Shown: positions 27,690 to 35,992 of the stretch, one piece after another
Layout of the letters: each line of letters starts with the position of its first letter
Position numbering within the stretch: position 1 is the stretch's first letter
IMG/VR virus record: IMGVR_UViG_3300049729_000211
Location: 62,001-126,000 of that record
DNA: 64,000 nucleotides
Strand: one strand, 5' to 3'
Source: a virus
The notes under the pieces: model-generated
What the model was told of the DNA's origin: nothing
Database searches by the model: none
Seen by the model: only the letters and a program-made list of their open reading frames with translations
Program-made: the position numbers and the translations under genes

Positions 27690-28178
27690 CTACTTCACAA
27701 CTTTGACAAGCTGAGCACCGTAGTCTACTCCCGGTGGAGGTGGCGGGACGGTTTGTTGGATAGGCTCGATCCAGGCAGCTATAGATCTCCGGACGTCGTT
27801 GACGGACACCTGCGCATTCATCCGAGGATACCAGCGATTGGTCAGTTCCACACGGCCATCCCAGTCGTATTCCTCGATGATCCACTGCTGTCCATCATGA
27901 GACTGGAACACGGCTCCAGGATCCATGTACATGAAGAAGATTTCGTCTCCTTGGATCGGAGATAGAGGATTTGGAATCTGTTCATCATGTGGATTCGGCC
28001 TGAACTGAGCGAAGGTCGAGATCGCCACATCATCCGGATCTCCCACGATCACTTGTAGTTCCATGTTCGTGGAAGGATGGTCATCAGTCGTGAGAATAGC
28101 AGCGGTCTTGGTGGTTCCTTCCTCTGCAACTCCAGCGAACGATGCAAGCATGTTTGCGAGTTTTGATTCTTTGGCCAT
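27690..28178 (-). CDS. Small structural-block protein with KTA motif
   Basis: Start placed at 28178 (MAKESKLANMLASFAGV), because GGAG lies six bases upstream; a longer frame to 28220 has no such site. 162 residues. GTTKTAAIL near the N-terminus repeats the KTA theme. The centre (PIQGDEIFFMYMDPGAVFQSHDGQQWIIEEYDWDGRVELTNRWYPR) looks like a compact beta domain of neck or tail-completion proteins, and the C-terminus has a Pro run. Function inferred only from position. Confidence 0.65.
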   Translation of the reverse strand: MAKESKLANMLASFAGVAEEGTTKTAAILTTDDHPSTNMELQVIVGDPDDVAISTFAQFRPNPHDEQIPNPLSPIQGDEIFFMYMDPGAVFQSHDGQQWIIEEYDWDGRVELTNRWYPRMNAQVSVNDVRRSIAAWIEPIQQTVPPPPPGVDYGAQLVKVVK

Positions 28179-28195
28179 GGAAACTCCGTGTGTTC

Positions 28196-28804
28196 TTAGA
28201 TGGATTGTGAAGTCAAACAAGGAGGAATGAACACTTCTTTTCCTTCTCGCATCTGCTCTTCAGTTGTCAGGCGAGATTGATTCAGAGATTTATCTCTGCT
28301 CCAGTTATTCTGCTGCCGGCGCAGTCGCACAGTCTCTGCTATTCGTTGCTTTGTAGCCTCTGAATGCTTAGTAACTCCTCCGTGTTGAGTGGAACCCTTT
28401 GGTCTAGACAATCTCATTTTCTGTCGTGTTTCTTCCGGTAGACACTTGTTCCAAAAAGGATGATTTTCACCTCTCACTGCCTTGCTGATTCGTTTCCTAA
28501 CATCTTTGTTAGGTTCTCCACCATCAGCTCCCTTTGTCATATTGTACCCATCGACAAAAGTTCCAAGTTTCTCTATCCAGAAGACTTCAGCCTCATTCAG
28601 TTCTTCAGGACTATCACAATGTTGAATTGTACTGATGTCAAATGCTGCCTCTCCGTGCTTTCTAAGGGATCTATGCAAGTAATAACGCGATCCTCTAGAT
28701 GATTCCAGCCGGTGTCTATACCAGCGATCATCAGGAGTATCCTTGATGCTCTGGCCTACATACATCTTACCATTTATCCTGTTTCGTACCAAGTAGACTA
28801 TCAT
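28196..28804 (-). CDS. GIY-YIG homing endonuclease
   Basis: Start at 28804 (MIVYLVRNRINGKMYVGQS), which overlaps the stop of the upstream gene as ATGA; a further in-frame start at 28861 would lie inside that gene. 202 residues. Contains VYLVRNRINGKMYVGQS, RWYRHR, the E of EAEVFWIEKL and DGYNMTKGADGG. Basic NUMOD3-like segments follow (GENHPFWNK). Inserted between a neck-type gene and the small gene at 27690. Confidence 0.9.
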   Translation of the reverse strand: MIVYLVRNRINGKMYVGQSIKDTPDDRWYRHRLESSRGSRYYLHRSLRKHGEAAFDISTIQHCDSPEELNEAEVFWIEKLGTFVDGYNMTKGADGGEPNKDVRKRISKAVRGENHPFWNKCLPEETRQKMRLSRPKGSTQHGGVTKHSEATKQRIAETVRLRRQQNNWSRDKSLNQSRLTTEEQMREGKEVFIPPCLTSQSI

Positions 28805-30321
28805 GACATTATTGCCCCCCAAACCGTTGTCCTTCCAACTTCTGGATTGGGATTTTCCCACTGAGCATCTGGCTGATTGGTCTTTTCGAAGATAGGTTCC
28901 GGATCGACGCCAGGTACTCCATCGTTGACATTCGCCTGCAATGGATTGTACAAAGTGGGAGGATATGGATTCCCAGCAATGACCGGAATGAGGTAACGAG
29001 TGTCTTTGGGATTCAGCAACTTGACATTGAACTCTTGCTGAGCGATAGCACCCTGAGGCTGCGTATAGTTCATGTCGAACACGATCAGCCGTTCACCGTT
29101 CCGTCGAATGATGAGGTCACCATTTTGAATGATGGGAGTCGGTCCAAGGTAGGATTTCGAGATGCGCTCTACTTTCCGGCCTCCCTCCTCAATGGTGGTA
29201 TTGGTTGCCGTGTCTGGCGGAATGTAGACAATGTCGAATGGTCCGTAGTATCCGCCAACCCATCCTGTTTCGTAACACACTGGGCAGCCGTGACGAGGCT
29301 CTCCAACTCCGTCTCCCACGCAGCCACACGCTGTACCTCGCGACATCCGGAACATGATAAATGCTGGCTCTCCTACTCTCTCAAAGAGCCAGGCATTTCT
29401 CCGTATCTGCTCCTTGAGCATGTAATTCAGACGTTCAATCGTCTGAGTGTTGACGATTTCCGATCCTGCAGCACCGGGTGCGTGGAGATCTCCACTTGCT
29501 CCTACTGGGACCACGGTGTAGTATGTCCGCACCATGTTGGTATAGATGTCGACGAAGTTCGTCAACTGGTTGTAAGTCACCTTGAAGGTAGTGACACTGG
29601 CTAGAGCCGAAATTGGGAAGTTGGAAACTGCACCACCGATTGGCAGAGTCTTGTCAACATTGATCCAGATGGCCTTGTCAATTCCACTCACCATCGCAGG
29701 GCGAACAGTCGAGGTTGCAACGAGGCTCGATATCACCGTGAGAGTATCTGTAGGAACGGTTGGTGCCAGCGAAAGGGTATATGGTCCACCATAAGCGACA
29801 AGGGTGGCAGTCACTCCGATGGACGCAGCTGTGATGGCCGCCGCAAGCAGTACGATGCTATTGTTGGAGGTGGTTGTGAAAACCACAGGAGTTGATACTC
29901 CCACTTGTAGAGAAATGGTTCCGGAGAGAACATCGGTACCAGAAACTGTGGTGAGGGAACCATTCAGGAAATTCAGATCCGTTGCAAGTATGACACTGAC
30001 ATCCTCAGGAGAAGTGGCCACCTGAGGTCTGGTCTCCACAATCCCTGAATATGGAACGTCTGGAATCTGAAATGACCAGCGACCAAAAGTTCCCTTTTCA
30101 ATCCAGTCGGAATCTTGCACTGTGTAAGTGGTTGAGGCTAGAGTTGAAATGTCACGATAGAACTGACCAGGAATTGGAGCAAGATTGAGCAGTTGCCAGT
30201 TGGCTGGATAGTCGATAGCTCGGTAGACATTGTATCCCACTGTGGCCTTGGGATCATTTGGCCACCACAGGTCACGGCTCCCGACATAGCTCGAATTGAG
30301 GACTACCAACCCACAAATCAT
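28801..30321 (-). CDS. Neck or head-completion protein with DnaJ-like zinc cluster
   Basis: 506 residues. Near 335-375 there is EQIRRNAWLFERVGEPAFIMFRM, then CGC-x12-CPVC-x4-GWVGGYYGPFDI. This arrangement (an R-x-WLLERVGEP-like phrase followed by C-x-C/C-x2-C and TG(F/W)-GGY) is recognisable in phage neck or head-closure proteins. The N-terminal half has fibronectin-like beta domains (VGYNVYRAIDYPANW). It stands upstream of other tail genes. Family assignment is by pattern only. Confidence 0.7.
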   Translation of the reverse strand: MICGLVVLNSSYVGSRDLWWPNDPKATVGYNVYRAIDYPANWQLLNLAPIPGQFYRDISTLASTTYTVQDSDWIEKGTFGRWSFQIPDVPYSGIVETRPQVATSPEDVSVILATDLNFLNGSLTTVSGTDVLSGTISLQVGVSTPVVFTTTSNNSIVLLAAAITAASIGVTATLVAYGGPYTLSLAPTVPTDTLTVISSLVATSTVRPAMVSGIDKAIWINVDKTLPIGGAVSNFPISALASVTTFKVTYNQLTNFVDIYTNMVRTYYTVVPVGASGDLHAPGAAGSEIVNTQTIERLNYMLKEQIRRNAWLFERVGEPAFIMFRMSRGTACGCVGDGVGEPRHGCPVCYETGWVGGYYGPFDIVYIPPDTATNTTIEEGGRKVERISKSYLGPTPIIQNGDLIIRRNGERLIVFDMNYTQPQGAIAQQEFNVKLLNPKDTRYLIPVIAGNPYPPTLYNPLQANVNDGVPGVDPEPIFEKTNQPDAQWENPNPEVGRTTVWGAIMS

Positions 30322-30349
30322 ATCTCTTCCTCAATCGAGAAAGAGAAAG

Positions 30350-30844
30350 TTAGGATTTTGCCTTGAACCATTCGGGGTGTTTCTTCTTGGCTGGATTAAG
30401 GAACTCTGTTTCGTGCTCTTCAGGATGGTAGAATTCCTTCTTCTTGTCCTCAAATTGAGAGGGCATCCACTTCGTCACCTGTTCCTTGCACTCCAACTCA
30501 GCCCTCTTCTCGTTAGGGAGCGCGTCATAGTCTTCTTGTGAAATTCCCCAGTGTTCTTCAGGGAAATCCATCCACTTCCCAGATGGGACCGGGTAAGGAT
30601 CTCCTGCTTTCATCCAGATCTGGGAGTGCTCCCAGTCACTGAGTACATAACAAGTGTACGTGCCATCGCTGTAAGAAGCCATAGGCTGGATTGTCTTCTT
30701 CAGGAATCCAATCACAGTCCGAACACAGCGGTTGCGGAACTCTTGGACCATCGGGGAGAAGAATGGATCCACCTTGTGATCCAGCTTGATCTCCTGAATG
30801 ATCTCTTCCGCCGATTTTGCTTTCTTGAGAAGTTTTGAGTTCAT
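30350..30844 (-). CDS. Hypothetical protein
   Basis: 164 residues, charged, not recognised. W-rich C-terminal half (HSQIWMKAGDPYPVPSGKWMDFPEEHWG). It follows the GIY-YIG gene by two bases and precedes the neck gene on the same strand, so it is probably a structural or morphogenesis accessory. The start context is weak. Confidence 0.6.
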   Translation of the reverse strand: MNSKLLKKAKSAEEIIQEIKLDHKVDPFFSPMVQEFRNRCVRTVIGFLKKTIQPMASYSDGTYTCYVLSDWEHSQIWMKAGDPYPVPSGKWMDFPEEHWGISQEDYDALPNEKRAELECKEQVTKWMPSQFEDKKKEFYHPEEHETEFLNPAKKKHPEWFKAKS

Positions 30845-30846
30845 GA

Positions 30847-31551
30847 CTATAGAGAAAGAGAAAGTTCACAAAAGGAACATCCTGGTTTTTTAATTCCTCG
30901 ATTGAGATGCCAACGTGTGTGATGAGCCTTTGGAAGACTTCGAGCAGCTATCCGACCGGCTCTTTGTAGGGTTTCTCTGGAATGAGACTTGCCTCCAAGG
31001 GAGTGAACTTCACGAGACATGCGGGTTGACATTTCTTCCGGATGTTCTTCCGCATATTTCCGGCAACCAGCTACTCGAGGAGTTTCGTCTTGGACTGCAC
31101 GGGCTGCCTTGATTTTGTCAATGGTTTCCTCCGAAGTGAGATGTCCCATCATCTTGGCAGAGAACCTTTCTTTATGACCAGGACGTTGCCACATGAGACG
31201 AGTGTTTTCAATTATCTTGAGACGAGATTCTTCAGAGTGAGGTGCAGTATGCCCTTCTCCACCTTTGCAAATATTGTATCCGATTTCAGGATCACGAGCT
31301 AAGAAAATCTTAATCAGTGCTTGTTCCCAAACACAGAGAGCCTCATTATTTGCACAATCAGTAACGAGAGGATAGATAGTGAAATTATCCCAACCATACT
31401 TTCGAACAGCATTATAGAGATGAGGCTTTCCAGCATCGCCTTTCAGAATTGAATCTTTCTGCCTAGACCAATAATGTTGAAGATTGTTCTCTTTCGTTTT
31501 ACCGACATAGATCTTGCAGTTTACCACATTGACGATCACGTAGACAAACAT
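30847..31551 (-). CDS. GIY-YIG homing endonuclease with RBS-sequestering leader
   Basis: 234 residues. VYVIVNVVNCKIYVGKT, then E in VWEQALIKI and IGYNICKGGEGHT form the catalytic domain; the C-terminus is basic and NUMOD-like. The leader (31552-31595) folds so that its GTGGAG arm pairs with an upstream CTCCAC arm. The same leader precedes the remnant at 12592-12683. Closely related in layout to the gene at 58636-59319. Confidence 0.92.
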   Translation of the reverse strand: MFVYVIVNVVNCKIYVGKTKENNLQHYWSRQKDSILKGDAGKPHLYNAVRKYGWDNFTIYPLVTDCANNEALCVWEQALIKIFLARDPEIGYNICKGGEGHTAPHSEESRLKIIENTRLMWQRPGHKERFSAKMMGHLTSEETIDKIKAARAVQDETPRVAGCRKYAEEHPEEMSTRMSREVHSLGGKSHSRETLQRAGRIAARSLPKAHHTRWHLNRGIKKPGCSFCELSLSL

Positions 31552-31558
31552 GCCATAC

Positions 31559-31582
31559 CTCCACTCACTGATACTGGTGGAG
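31559..31582 (-). promoter_or_regulatory. Hairpin sequestering the ribosome-binding site
   Basis: Minus strand: CTCCAC (31577-31582) pairs with GTGGAG (31559-31564), loop CAGTATCAGTGA. The GGAGG needed for translation of the endonuclease lies in the second arm. T4 homing endonucleases such as I-TevI are known to be kept silent in read-through transcripts by such hairpins. Confidence 0.55.
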
Positions 31583-31604
31583 ATTGGAAAGTACGTTTTC
31601 TTGT

Positions 31605-32666
31605 CTAGCCCAATAGCCAGCGTTGCTGTCTGAGACCCACACTCGCTGGTCTGTTCGCGGTGATTAGAGGTGCCCAGGTTTCGAACATAGCAGTGTAGGT
31701 CTGTCCTAGACCTTGGTACAGAGAGGATTTATTGATGTCCAAACTCACACCATTCAAGCTGTATCCGAACTCTTCTTCCGCCCAGCGAGCTGATTCTCCC
31801 AGCAAGCACTTGGCCGCCGCGCCGACCGCCGCCGCTTCAGCCCAGTCTTCAGGAATCGAGCGAATGTTGTAGTTGGTGAGAGCCATAGGGTTCCAGGTAT
31901 TGAGTTGGGCAATCGTGATCTTCAGCATGAGTGTGATTGTCATGTCGACCCAGATATACCCCACTCTCGAAGTGTATCCTGCTACGATCTTGCTCGGAGT
32001 TGGAGGACGGAAATGGTAGTTTCTATCCGGATTGGTGTCTGAAAGAAGCTCTCTGACACTCATGATCATCTGTGCTGTCTTTTGGTCCATCCCAGGCTTC
32101 CGAGCTACGATCATCGACGGTGCTTCGAAACTGTTGGAAGCGTAGTCGACCACCTGCACGAAGAAGTCTTCAGTCACCACATCAGAAACTAGGACAGGAG
32201 TTGAAGTTGGAGTGAACTGAGCATTGCTCGATTGACCGACCCAGATATCAGTTGAATTTGTGGTCAGGATTTGAGCAGGGGTCAATCCGTTGATCTGCAT
32301 GCTACCAGTGGAAGCCAGCACCATTGTCGCAGAAGCGAGTGTGACATTCTGGATGACAATCTCCCCGGGAATGAACACACCAGAGGTGATTGCTCCTGCT
32401 ACGTTGCTGACAGGATACTGAACCAGATTCCATCGCAGTTGATACTCACCTTCCCAGCTGGTCGGGATAGTGATTGGAACATAGTAAGCTCCGATGTTCG
32501 TGTTTCCAGGAGTCTGACTTAACACGACCGGCGAGAACACTCCACTGACATTACTGTAGATGTCATAATTGATGGCGGTCGGATTCATCAGCATTCCATT
32601 GGCATCATGGATGAGAATGCCCAGATCGCCTGGTCCTAGAGTTTTTCCTTGGGTCAAAGTCTGCAC
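31605..32666 (-). CDS. Neck or tail adaptor protein
   Basis: 353 residues. The N-terminal 110 residues are a beta domain also found, in truncated form, at 16404-16723. Then comes IWVGQSSNAQFTPTSTP, a phrase repeated in the baseplate-block protein at 59365-60831. The C-terminus (WAEAAAVGAAAKCLLGESARWAEEEFGYSLNGVSLDI) is helical and resembles head-tail connector helices. A GTG start at 32666 is preceded by GGTGAG within the end of the upstream endonuclease gene. Confidence 0.65.
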   Translation of the reverse strand: MQTLTQGKTLGPGDLGILIHDANGMLMNPTAINYDIYSNVSGVFSPVVLSQTPGNTNIGAYYVPITIPTSWEGEYQLRWNLVQYPVSNVAGAITSGVFIPGEIVIQNVTLASATMVLASTGSMQINGLTPAQILTTNSTDIWVGQSSNAQFTPTSTPVLVSDVVTEDFFVQVVDYASNSFEAPSMIVARKPGMDQKTAQMIMSVRELLSDTNPDRNYHFRPPTPSKIVAGYTSRVGYIWVDMTITLMLKITIAQLNTWNPMALTNYNIRSIPEDWAEAAAVGAAAKCLLGESARWAEEEFGYSLNGVSLDINKSSLYQGLGQTYTAMFETWAPLITANRPASVGLRQQRWLLG

Positions 32667-33544
32667 GAGCTCACCACCTCACTTAGAACTTGAAAGCCAT
32701 TCCTTGGCTTCATTCCTCGTTTCCATCCGTTGGCTTCATATTTCTGCCATTCTTCTTGTTTTATGGCTTTGCTTCCAAGGATTTCATGATGGATTCTTAT
32801 CCTCCCCTTGTTTCCTTTTCCCATTGACTGCACCTGATTCAAGTGATCATCTGTTCCAAAGTACGTTTTCCGAAGAATCTCAAGAGTTTTCCTCCGATGT
32901 TTCGCAGCCTCTTCCGTAGCATTCCATATACGAACACTCTGTTTAGATTTCTCAATTCTAAAAGGATGTGAAGCCAGTCTTTCACGATGAGATTTTCCTT
33001 CTTCACTGTCATTCCAATTCTTCAAATGAGCGATGGCCTCTGCGGATCCCAACCAGTTATCTCGCACATAATCCCATCCTTTAGACATAGCTTTTCTTGT
33101 AAACTGCTTTCCTCTTTCAGTATTGTGCCAAGCAGCAAGCCTTGCCAATTTCTTGGGACTGCGCCTCGAGGCTTGAGCCTTAAGACTATTTCTAACAGAG
33201 CCACCAATCAAAATTCTAGTTTCTTCAGAGTGCTTCCATCCGCTAACTCCTTCTCCTCCATCTGTATGATTAATCAGTATTCCAGTTCCATTATCTTTCC
33301 TACCATACAAATAAATCAGGTTCATCTCCAGTTGAAGAGCATCCTTCTCATAAAGATTTCCAGCCAAGATCACTATGTTCAAAGGATCAGCTGGAATAGG
33401 AGTCTTCCTGTGATCTTCATACGGACGAAGATTCCTCCCCTTACCTATGTAGTAAGGAGCTCCCTTTGGTGCCGTTTGAGAATCCTTAGAACGAAGGTAT
33501 GCGTACACGAAAAACTCTTGTTCACCTTGTGTTAGAGCAACCAT
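32654..33544 (-). CDS. GIY-YIG homing endonuclease
   Basis: 296 residues. FFVYAYLRSK, GAPYYIGKG, and LEMNLIYLYGRKDNGTGILINHTDGGEG form the longer variant of the GIY-YIG core. Three to four NUMOD-like W-N repeats (AAWHNTERGKQ, LKNWNDSEEGKS, VRIWNATEEAAKH) follow. There is no Shine-Dalgarno. The ATG directly follows the 18-nt element at 33545-33562, exactly as at 465. Confidence 0.88.
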   Translation of the reverse strand: MVALTQGEQEFFVYAYLRSKDSQTAPKGAPYYIGKGRNLRPYEDHRKTPIPADPLNIVILAGNLYEKDALQLEMNLIYLYGRKDNGTGILINHTDGGEGVSGWKHSEETRILIGGSVRNSLKAQASRRSPKKLARLAAWHNTERGKQFTRKAMSKGWDYVRDNWLGSAEAIAHLKNWNDSEEGKSHRERLASHPFRIEKSKQSVRIWNATEEAAKHRRKTLEILRKTYFGTDDHLNQVQSMGKGNKGRIRIHHEILGSKAIKQEEWQKYEANGWKRGMKPRNGFQVLSEVVSSCRL

Positions 33545-33562
33545 ACTAAGGATCAGGAAGTC
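33545..33562 (-). promoter_or_regulatory. 18-nt GACTTCC element abutting an endonuclease start
   Basis: Minus strand GACTTCCTGATCCTTAGT followed at once by ATG. 14 of 18 bases equal the copy at 466-483. See also 36786, 48249, 50525 and 56942. Confidence 0.4.
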
Positions 33563-33578
33563 AAGTAAGTTTCCACAT

Positions 33579-33606
33579 TACCCGAAACTCGTGTCCCTTC
33601 GGTAGA
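33579..33606 (+). promoter_or_regulatory. TACCCGA-N16-GTAGA element
   Basis: TACCCGA at 33579-33585, GTAGA at 33602-33606. It precedes the small plus-strand gene whose ribosome-binding site GGAGGG and ATG follow within 18 bases. Confidence 0.6.
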
Positions 33607-33623
33607 AAGAACTGGAGGGAATC

Positions 33624-33842
33624 ATGAACAAAGCACTATTAAAATCGCTCAAACAGGCAGTTCGATACATTGAAGTCACGAATGCATACCGTGGAGCAAT
33701 GACTGCTGCTGAAGTAGAAGCAGCGATCAAGCGTAACATCAATGACTCTCGCGTGGAAATCGGAGCCAACAGTTGCACCACGCTGGACTCATTTGATATT
33801 CATGCTGCCAAGGCGGCTATTAAACTGGCCGAAGAGGTATAA
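33624..33842 (+). CDS. Small hypothetical protein
   Basis: 72 residues, helical, charged (MNKALLKSLKQAVRYIEVTNAYRGAMTAAEVEAAIKRN...). Strong GGAGGG six bases before the ATG, and the bipartite element upstream. It begins the plus-strand block. No function recognised; such short abundant-looking genes are often regulatory or host-takeover proteins. Confidence 0.7.
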   Translation: MNKALLKSLKQAVRYIEVTNAYRGAMTAAEVEAAIKRNINDSRVEIGANSCTTLDSFDIHAAKAAIKLAEEV

Positions 33843-33852
33843 TCAAGAAAAA

Positions 33853-33872
33853 CGGTCGCCCGAAGACGACCG
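33853..33872. terminator. Short hairpin between convergent small genes
   Basis: CGGTCG (33853-33858) pairs with CGACCG (33867-33872) around an eight-base loop. It lies just after the stop of the gene at 33624-33842 and before the end of the minus-strand gene at 33894. No clear T tract. Confidence 0.4.
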
Positions 33873-33893
33873 CTTGACTTGTAAAGGATCTCG

Positions 33894-34151
33894 TTACACG
33901 GCGGACAAGGTCATTCTATTTCTAGACTCGATCTTTGTGGGCTTGGGATCTGGGTTCAGCATGGTCATTCTAGAGGGACTTTTGGAACCTTGATTTTCAG
34001 GGGTGAATCTCAAGTATCCCTTCGAAATGCTCTGTTTCAGAAAAACTTCAAGCTCTTTTGCCAATTTGGGGTTTGATGTTTGAACTACCAGATCTCCACT
34101 TCCAGTGAGAAAATCAGTAATCATGATTTCAGTAGTAACTTCCGCTTCCAT
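33894..34151 (-). CDS. Small hypothetical protein
   Basis: 85 residues on the minus strand, flanked by plus-strand genes. SGDLVVQTSNPKLAKELEVFLKQ has good codon periodicity and looks like a real fold. An AGGAGATAGGA stretch upstream of the ATG is a plausible ribosome-binding site. Not recognised. Confidence 0.5.
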   Translation of the reverse strand: MEAEVTTEIMITDFLTGSGDLVVQTSNPKLAKELEVFLKQSISKGYLRFTPENQGSKSPSRMTMLNPDPKPTKIESRNRMTLSAV

Positions 34152-34227
34152 TTCGTTTTCCTATCTCCTGAATTCAATGATATACCTAGATTTCCCACGA
34201 GGGTAACTGTTTTACACCTGATTTCAC

Positions 34228-34255
34228 TACCCGAAACTCACATGAACTCCGTAGA
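34228..34255 (+). promoter_or_regulatory. TACCCGA-N16-GTAGA element
   Basis: TACCCGA at 34228-34234, 16 bases, GTAGA at 34251-34255, then GAGAAGT and ATG at 34263. Confidence 0.6.
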
Positions 34256-34262
34256 GAGAAGT

Positions 34263-34502
34263 ATGGAAAATAGAGCAAAGGTCATCAAGCAGAAGTACAC
34301 CACAGCCAAAGCCAAGCTCCCTTCTTGGGCGCGCAACCTTCAGGTCGATGACGATCCTCGCCTCCCGGTGAAGACTCTCGAGAACTTGAAGCAAGCTGTT
34401 CGTGACGAGATCACGATGTACCTTCGCGGCCTGAACCCTCTCACCGACAAGCAGTATGCTCAACTCCGCGAATGGCAGGATTGGGCCGGGAGATCACTGT
34501 GA
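34263..34502 (+). CDS. Small DNA-metabolism-type protein, probably the 5' half of a broken gene
   Basis: Start chosen at 34263 because the GTAGAG-N7-ATG spacing matches the other copies of the element; ATG at 34242 is an alternative. 79 residues (MENRAKVIKQKYTTAKAKLPSW..., with KTLENLKQAVRDEITMYLRGLNPLT). It stops at 34502 but the +1 frame continues as a separate beta domain (34456-34728) that would make a natural C-terminus. A deletion or frameshift near 34456-34500 probably split one gene into two. Confidence 0.55.
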   Translation: MENRAKVIKQKYTTAKAKLPSWARNLQVDDDPRLPVKTLENLKQAVRDEITMYLRGLNPLTDKQYAQLREWQDWAGRSL

Positions 34503-34728
34503 AGAGACTGACTTCGGTGGCTCTTACCTCTACACCTTCGCTGACCCGACTGGCAATGTCATCAAGTGGTTCGCTTCCAACGAACTGCAGCTGGGCGACG
34601 GAAGCTACAATGTGAATTCCATGATTGACGCCATCGGAAAGATTGTTAGTTTGAAAGGAACCATCACCAAACACGAAGAGTACAACGGTGTCAAGGCAAC
34701 CTACATCAACCGGGCTGTGATAGTGTAA
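34456..34728 (+). CDS. OB-like domain fragment overlapping the previous gene
   Basis: 90 residues. From about residue 18 it reads DFGGSYLYTFADPTGNVIKWFAS, then LKGTITKHEEYNGVKATYINRAVIV, a beta domain common at the C-terminus of phage ssDNA-binding-like or ATPase-associated proteins. There is no ribosome-binding site before its ATG, and the first 15 residues (MLNSANGRIGPGDHC) look like out-of-frame translation of the preceding gene. It is translated by coupling, or it is the 3' part of a decayed gene. Confidence 0.45.
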   Translation: MLNSANGRIGPGDHCEETDFGGSYLYTFADPTGNVIKWFASNELQLGDGSYNVNSMIDAIGKIVSLKGTITKHEEYNGVKATYINRAVIV

Positions 34729-34792
34729 CCATAATTCAACTACATTTTCACCTACAGGATTCTCTATAGCATCACAGTAAAGGAGAATCCAC

Positions 34793-35932
34793 ATGCTCAA
34801 ACTGGACTATTATGGCCAGAACGATGGAACCACGGTTCCTAACGTGGTTTTGACTGGCACCCCAGGGGTTGACCAGACTACCCTCACCAACGCTGGTTAC
34901 CTTGGCGGAAAAGTTATGGCCATGGTGGGAACGTACTCAGCAGATGGATTCCCACTCATCGCGCCTTGCGATGCGTACACCATGAACCCCTATGGACTGC
35001 TCGCAAACGGTCCTGGAGAGTTCGCTGGGGCAATCGGACCTTCCGGCTCCAAGAAAGCTCCAATCTTCCGCGCAATGCTCAAGGGCGGAGTGGACAGTCA
35101 AGCATATGCCGGCAGTGGATTCGTCGCCGGACATCCCATCTACTGCGGTGCCGGAGTCAACTCTGGACTCATGGTTGCGACCGCTCCGATCATTCCTCTG
35201 GCGCTGACCAATCCCTCGGTAGTTCTGGCACAAGTTGCTGCAGTTTCCACCGCGACGTTTACCTTCAACGCTGCCGCAGACACCCTCTTTGGCAACTTCG
35301 TTGTTGGACTTGGCGCAAGAACTCTGATTACAAACCCCACTCCAACCGTACCCACTGCCCTGGTTCCTGCGACCGCGACCTACACCTTTGCCGCTGCCGG
35401 CGACACTGTGATTGGCAGCTTTGTGATCAACATCGCTGCGGTTGGCGCAGTTACCACTGTCATCCCTGCAAGAACAACTCTTGGCGGTGCTGTCACTCTG
35501 CTGAATACCGCTGGCAATCTTCCTGCTGGAGTGACCGCCTCTGTCTCTGGTGCCTCGATCGTCTTTACAGGTATCGTTGGAACAGGCAACACTCTGACGG
35601 TCTCTGCGACTGCGGTCTATGACGTGGTGACAACCACCACCACTATCGTTATTCCGGATGACACGACCCTTCCAGCCGCCGTTCTTCTGCTGAATGCTCT
35701 GCCGGCTGCTGGTGGTCTTCCCACCGGAGTGGTTGCCACTAACCCTGGCGCTGGTGCAACGATCGTTCTTACCGGCAGTCCAGTTGGAATCGGCAACGAT
35801 CTGGTCATCACCGGAACTTCACTCTTCGACGTCAAGGCAACGGGAGGAGTTGCTGTTCCTCCCATTGGCATCTGCATGGCGCCACCTTCGGCAACCAACA
35901 GTTTCTTCCTGAAATTCGCGTCCTTGCTGTAA
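34793..35932 (+). CDS. Abundant decoration or capsid-associated structural protein
   Basis: 379 residues, Ala/Thr/Val/Gly-rich beta protein, starting MLKLDYYGQNDGTT. The middle holds two or three similar modules (TFTFNAAADTLFGNFVVG, TYTFAAAGDTVIGSFVIN, then ITGTSLFDV-type ends). Signs of high expression: AAAGGAG seven bases before ATG, its own upstream region with CTATAG near 34766-34771, and a textbook terminator downstream. Likely a major virion surface protein. Confidence 0.75.
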   Translation: MLKLDYYGQNDGTTVPNVVLTGTPGVDQTTLTNAGYLGGKVMAMVGTYSADGFPLIAPCDAYTMNPYGLLANGPGEFAGAIGPSGSKKAPIFRAMLKGGVDSQAYAGSGFVAGHPIYCGAGVNSGLMVATAPIIPLALTNPSVVLAQVAAVSTATFTFNAAADTLFGNFVVGLGARTLITNPTPTVPTALVPATATYTFAAAGDTVIGSFVINIAAVGAVTTVIPARTTLGGAVTLLNTAGNLPAGVTASVSGASIVFTGIVGTGNTLTVSATAVYDVVTTTTTIVIPDDTTLPAAVLLLNALPAAGGLPTGVVATNPGAGATIVLTGSPVGIGNDLVITGTSLFDVKATGGVAVPPIGICMAPPSATNSFFLKFASLL

Positions 35933-35953
35933 TCAGTATTTGCCGCTAAGACC

Positions 35954-35992
35954 AGAACCTCTCCGAGATTAAGCGGAGAGGTTCTTCTTTTT
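35954..35992 (+). terminator. Rho-independent terminator of the decoration gene
   Basis: A perfect 12-base-pair stem, AGAACCTCTCCG / CGGAGAGGTTCT with an eight-base loop, followed by TCTTTTT. The strongest terminator in the window. Its 3' arm is also coding sequence for the last residues (KKKNLSA) of the minus-strand gene at 35969-36763. Confidence 0.9.

Noticed and set aside
34966-35622. 218-codon frame overlapping the decoration gene
   Set aside because: Its Cys/Trp/Arg/Ser-rich composition is typical of out-of-frame reading of a Thr/Ala-rich gene.
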